Shown here one piece after another: positions 61,727 through 64,000 of a DNA stretch of 64,000 nucleotides. The notes beneath the pieces were generated by a model. It was given only the letters and a program-made list of their open reading frames with translations, was not told where the DNA came from and made no database searches. Numbering within the stretch: the first letter of the stretch is position 1; each line of letters starts with the position of its first letter. This DNA comes from Chloroflexota bacterium (lineage in GTDB: Bacteria; Chloroflexota; Anaerolineae; Anaerolineales; UBA11579). Location of the stretch: NCBI GenBank assembly GCA_013112575.1, contig JABFGG010000001.1, positions 124,001 to 188,000 on the forward strand, read 5' to 3'. A program made the translations under genes and the position numbers.

Positions 61727-62455
61727 ATGGATAAAGTTACTGTCTTTGGCGATGTGCACGCCAACCTGCCGGCACTGGATGCAGTGTTTGAGGACATGGA
61801 GGCCAGGGAGCTTCCCGAAAACCTGTATTGTCTGGGGGACCTGGTGGGCTACGGTACCTGGCCCAATGAGGTCATCGAGTTGATGCGCTCCCGAGAGATT
61901 CCCACCATCATGGGCAACTATGATCAGGGAGTAGGCAAAAACAGTGACGATTGTGGCTGTGCCTATAAGACAGAAAAAGATCGGCGGCTGGGAGAGCGTT
62001 CAATTGCCTGGTCAAATACGCACACGACGGACGAGAACAAGGCCTATTTGCGGGGATTGGTGGAGAGCATCCCCCTGGAGATCGGGAATCATAGAGTGTT
62101 GTTGGTGCATGGCAGCCCGCGGCGTATCAACGAGTACTTATTTGAGGACCGTCCGGAGAAGAGCATGGAACGCGTGATCGATTTGGTAGAGGCGGATGTA
62201 CTGGTATGCGGGCACACACATTTACCCTATGACCGGGTATTGCCGAGTGGGCGGCGCATCATCAACGCGGGGAGTGTGGGGAAACCCAAAGACGGTGACC
62301 CGCGGGCAGGCTACATCACTCTGGAAGCAAGCCGAGGGGAATTAAATGTTGATTTCATCCGGGTGGCTTACGATGTTGAGAAGGCGGCACAGGCCATCGA
62401 GGCGACGAATATGCCGAATGAGTATGCTCAAATGCTAAGAGATGGCAAGGGCTAA
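61727..62455 (+). CDS. calcineurin-like metallophosphoesterase
   Basis: 242 residues. VFGDVHANLPALDAV, CLGDLVGYGTWPNEVI, IMGNYD, VLLVHGSP and VCGHTHLPYDR are the five metallophosphoesterase motifs with all metal ligands. It resembles YfcE/DevT-like phosphodiesterases; the substrate is unknown. CGCAYKTEKDRRLG between motifs is an insert with two Cys. Its stop codon lies in a hairpin that may terminate transcription. Confidence 0.88.
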   Translation: MDKVTVFGDVHANLPALDAVFEDMEARELPENLYCLGDLVGYGTWPNEVIELMRSREIPTIMGNYDQGVGKNSDDCGCAYKTEKDRRLGERSIAWSNTHTTDENKAYLRGLVESIPLEIGNHRVLLVHGSPRRINEYLFEDRPEKSMERVIDLVEADVLVCGHTHLPYDRVLPSGRRIINAGSVGKPKDGDPRAGYITLEASRGELNVDFIRVAYDVEKAAQAIEATNMPNEYAQMLRDGKG

Positions 62456-62496
62456 TCAGCAAAGCTGATTAGCTTATGAGTTTGCTACGCAAACTC
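62451..62496. terminator. two adjacent hairpins between convergent genes
   Basis: GCTAATCAGC (62451-62460) and GCTGATTAGC (62464-62473) form a 10-base stem over AAA, including the phosphoesterase stop codon. Next to it GAGTTTGC (62478-62485) and GCAAACTC (62489-62496) form an 8-base stem. Only short T-runs follow, so termination strength is uncertain. Confidence 0.5.
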
Positions 62497-62516
62497 TACG
62501 GCTATATAAAACTAAC

Positions 62517-62819
62517 TCAGTCCTTTTTTTTGTCTTTTTTGCGTTGAGCCTTTCTTGCTTTTACGCGTGCTTCGCGGAATTGAGCCCTTACGCGGCCAGC
62601 GGAGACGGCCATGGCAATGGATTGGGCAGCACCGATCTCTTCGTTGGTGATGCCTTCTTCTTTGGCGACGCCAAAGTATTCTTCCATTCAAGGATAACAG
62701 CCGACAGCCATGGCAGTGGCTAAATGCATCAAGGTGGTAGTCTTGGGATCAAGTACCTGGTTGTATCTGGCAGTGTCGTAGAATTCGTCGAAGGCTTTAT
62801 TCTGTTCTTTGGATAGCAT
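62517..62819 (-). CDS. AhpD/carboxymuconolactone-decarboxylase-like selenoprotein with in-frame UGA
   Basis: 100 codons from ATG 62819, with GAGGAG five bases upstream, to the terminal TGA 62517-62519; one in-frame TGA at 62688-62690 is codon 44. Around it the protein reads LMHLATAMAVGCYP-U-MEEYFGVAKEEGITNEEI, cut here at the UGA: the second Cys of the CxxC motif of AhpD/CMD proteins, so Sec replaces Cys (CYPU). The residues on both sides belong to the same family, hence not two genes. A SECIS-like hairpin follows 11 bases after the UGA. The tail is Lys/Arg-rich. Likely a peroxide- or thiol-redox protein. Because of the UGA, standard gene callers would miss it. Confidence 0.85.
62660..62676 (-). 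promoter_or_regulatory. SECIS-like hairpin
   Basis: On the minus strand CUUUGGC (62670-62676) and GCCAAAG (62660-62666) form a perfect 7-base stem with the loop GUC (62667-62669). The loop begins 18 bases after the UGA and starts with G, in agreement with the known bacterial SECIS pattern (apical loop about 16-37 bases downstream, G among its first bases). Confidence 0.75.
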
Positions 62820-62927
62820 GTCAGCTCCTCAAGGTTTTGTGGAAATTCGATTCTACCTATTTAAAATGTAGGGGGATGCAGTTTACTGTGGGAGGATGTT
62901 CAAAATGAGGGTTGGGCGAATAGTGAG

Positions 62928-63581
62928 CTAGTGTTTGCGCTGCATACGGGCGATGGAAAAAACCAGCGAGCCAAAAGCGACAGAGCCGCGTTCGTGTAAC
63001 TCCACCGGGTCACCGGTCTTTAGTTTTCTGGCTTTGTAGTAAGTGCCATTGGTGCTGCCAAGGTCAACCAGGAAGAGCGCATCGGGGGTGGCGTGAATGG
63101 CGGCATGGCTGCGCGAAACCCCCTGGGCATCCGCTCCTAATGGGGAGAGGTCGAGGTCGGGGCTCTTTGGGCCCTTGGCGCGGCCAATGGTAAAGTCACC
63201 CAAGACTCTCAGCCGCACAGGGAGTTCATTTGATTTGTTGGGGAAAAGCAGCAGTTCCCATTCAAATTCGGCTTCTCTGGTTTGAGTGCGAGCTGAAGCA
63301 GGCACAACGATCTCGTCGGAGACAAATTCCAGATGCAGGGGAGTTTGGGGCAACTTAAAGGAGACATCGGGGAGGTGATGCGTCTTGATCTTTTCGGTCG
63401 TTTGGCCCTGCAACCTGGTCGCCAATATCTTTACGGCGTCGATCAAGTGGGATTGCGACTGGTCACGCAACCAATCGTCATTTAGCACGGTCTGGCCGAA
63501 GTCGTCTGGGTCGAGGTTACTAATAAAGTGGATCGACTGCTTGGGTGAGCGTTTAAGTTCTTCAGATGCCATTTGATCCAT
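62928..63581 (-). CDS. FHA-domain protein
   Basis: 217 residues. A basic, unstructured N-terminal half (about 1-120, with LATRLQGQ and FELLLFP-like strands) precedes an FHA domain (about 128-212): FTIGRAKGPKSPDLDLSPLG, GVSRSHAAIH, LGSTNGTYY and GDPVELH. It would bind phosphothreonine peptides, linking it to Ser/Thr kinase signalling; no kinase gene is visible in this window. Confidence 0.85.
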   Translation of the reverse strand: MDQMASEELKRSPKQSIHFISNLDPDDFGQTVLNDDWLRDQSQSHLIDAVKILATRLQGQTTEKIKTHHLPDVSFKLPQTPLHLEFVSDEIVVPASARTQTREAEFEWELLLFPNKSNELPVRLRVLGDFTIGRAKGPKSPDLDLSPLGADAQGVSRSHAAIHATPDALFLVDLGSTNGTYYKARKLKTGDPVELHERGSVAFGSLVFSIARMQRKH

Positions 63582-63744
63582 TTTAACAATTTCATAGTGA
63601 CAAAGACCTGACAGAATTGCAAACTGATTAAATGATGGTTTTTTTGCGGGCAGGTGTCGAACGCCTCTACGATGTTCACCAGGGGAGTTGAACCGGGCCT
63701 ACCTTTCGTTTGTACTTTCAATAACAAATAGATTGGCGGCAAAC

Positions 63745-64000
63745 ATGAAAAAGATCGCAGGGTTTCTCGTGAGCATGATGGTGTTGCTGGTGGTAAGTGG
63801 TTGTGGTGTTCTTGCTCCACAACCGACGCTGACCCCCGAAACAAGCGCAACGCCGCAACCCAGCCCGTCCCCCACTCCGGTTAAACCGGTAACACAAGAG
63901 TTTGAGATCTTCTCGCGCTACACGGCGGATGAATATCACATTTACGTGGGGCTGCCGCGCGACTTCGACCCCAATCGCGCAGAAGGCTATGACACGGTGT
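63745..64000 (+). CDS. secreted esterase-like lipoprotein, 3' end cut by window
   Basis: 85 complete codons are visible. The signal peptide ends at VVSGC; a Pro/Thr linker (PQPTLTPETSATPQPSPSPT) follows, then EFEIFSRYTADEYHIYVGLPRDFDPN, the start typical of alpha/beta-hydrolase esterases like the one at 60683. The catalytic residues lie beyond the window. It shows the same anchor-linker-esterase layout as its neighbour. Confidence 0.7.
   Translation, partial: MKKIAGFLVSMMVLLVVSGCGVLAPQPTLTPETSATPQPSPSPTPVKPVTQEFEIFSRYTADEYHIYVGLPRDFDPNRAEGYDTV

Noticed and set aside
62688..62690. The internal UGA as a simple nonsense mutation giving a pseudogene
   Set aside because: The UGA replaces a catalytic Cys and has a SECIS-like hairpin at the right distance; both halves keep family residues. 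It remains the main alternative and should be tested.
1..64000. tRNA, rRNA, CRISPR, transposase and prophage genes
   Set aside because: No tRNA-like cloverleaf, repeat-spacer array, rRNA segment or transposase/phage protein was recognised on either strand; short tRNAs could be missed by eye.

Overview
The window reads like a chromosomal contig of a Chloroflexota bacterium, probably Anaerolineae or a relative. The reasons are a mid-50s GC impression, many lipoproteins and anchored proteins with Pro/Thr-rich linkers, a toast-rack (DUF2154-like) lipoprotein, DUF2029 and GT39-type membrane glycosyltransferases, and a compact overlapping his operon. The taxonomy is inferred from gene content; no rRNA or tRNA gene, CRISPR array, insertion sequence or phage module was seen.

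Layout. 1-13850 (+): a surface-glycan cluster with a PseB-like dehydratase (cut by the window edge), an RmlD-like reductase, a NeuB/SpsE-type synthase, an SpsF-type cytidylyltransferase, several glycosyltransferases, a methyltransferase, a sulfotransferase, a Gfo/Idh/MocA oxidoreductase and a GT-C membrane glycosyltransferase. It looks able to build, activate, transfer and decorate a nonulosonate-like sugar. 13923-14630: an XRE regulator coupled to a small membrane protein behind a strong promoter. 14670-18865: AAC(3)-like acetyltransferase, enoyl-CoA hydratase, sugar isomerase-like TIM barrel, a secreted protein and a frameshifted membrane gene. 19018-27011 (+): toast-rack lipoprotein, CPBP protease, HELTH peptidase, a helicase fused to a membrane anchor and SH3-like domain, TauE/SafE exporter and an orphan ABC-type binding lipoprotein.

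27162-48908: mixed metabolism, including SDR, M23-like, YbaK-like and EthD-like proteins, a PaaG-type hydratase, GDPD, an MFS exporter, two tandem glutamate dehydrogenases, gatB, a secreted S1C protease, an aminotransferase, alanine dehydrogenase, a nucleotidyltransferase, an O-methyltransferase, an aldo/keto reductase, an MBL hydrolase and a DUF2029 glycosyltransferase. 49096-57137 (-): one his operon, hisG-D-C-B-H-A-F-I-E followed by a HAD phosphatase that may supply the missing histidinol-phosphatase step. 57166-61576 (-): esterase-gatC-gatA-pepF. 61727-64000: metallophosphoesterase, a short AhpD-like gene with an in-frame UGA, an FHA protein and the start of a second secreted esterase.

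Main discoveries by eye. (1) Upstream of hisG is a 26-residue leader peptide with seven His, six of them consecutive, followed by a strong intrinsic terminator: a classical his attenuator, apparently leaderless. (2) At 62517-62819 an AhpD/CMD-like gene has UGA at the second Cys of a CxxC motif, followed by a hairpin matching the bacterial SECIS pattern, so it is a probable selenoprotein. (3) At 22234-24615 a RecD/UvrD-like helicase with Gln in place of the Walker B Glu is fused to a membrane segment and an extracytoplasmic SH3-like domain. Smaller finds include a one-base frameshift in a four-helix membrane gene, a likely CUG-started small membrane protein, a family of GTAGGGGC palindromes and recurrent word-like AT-rich spacers.
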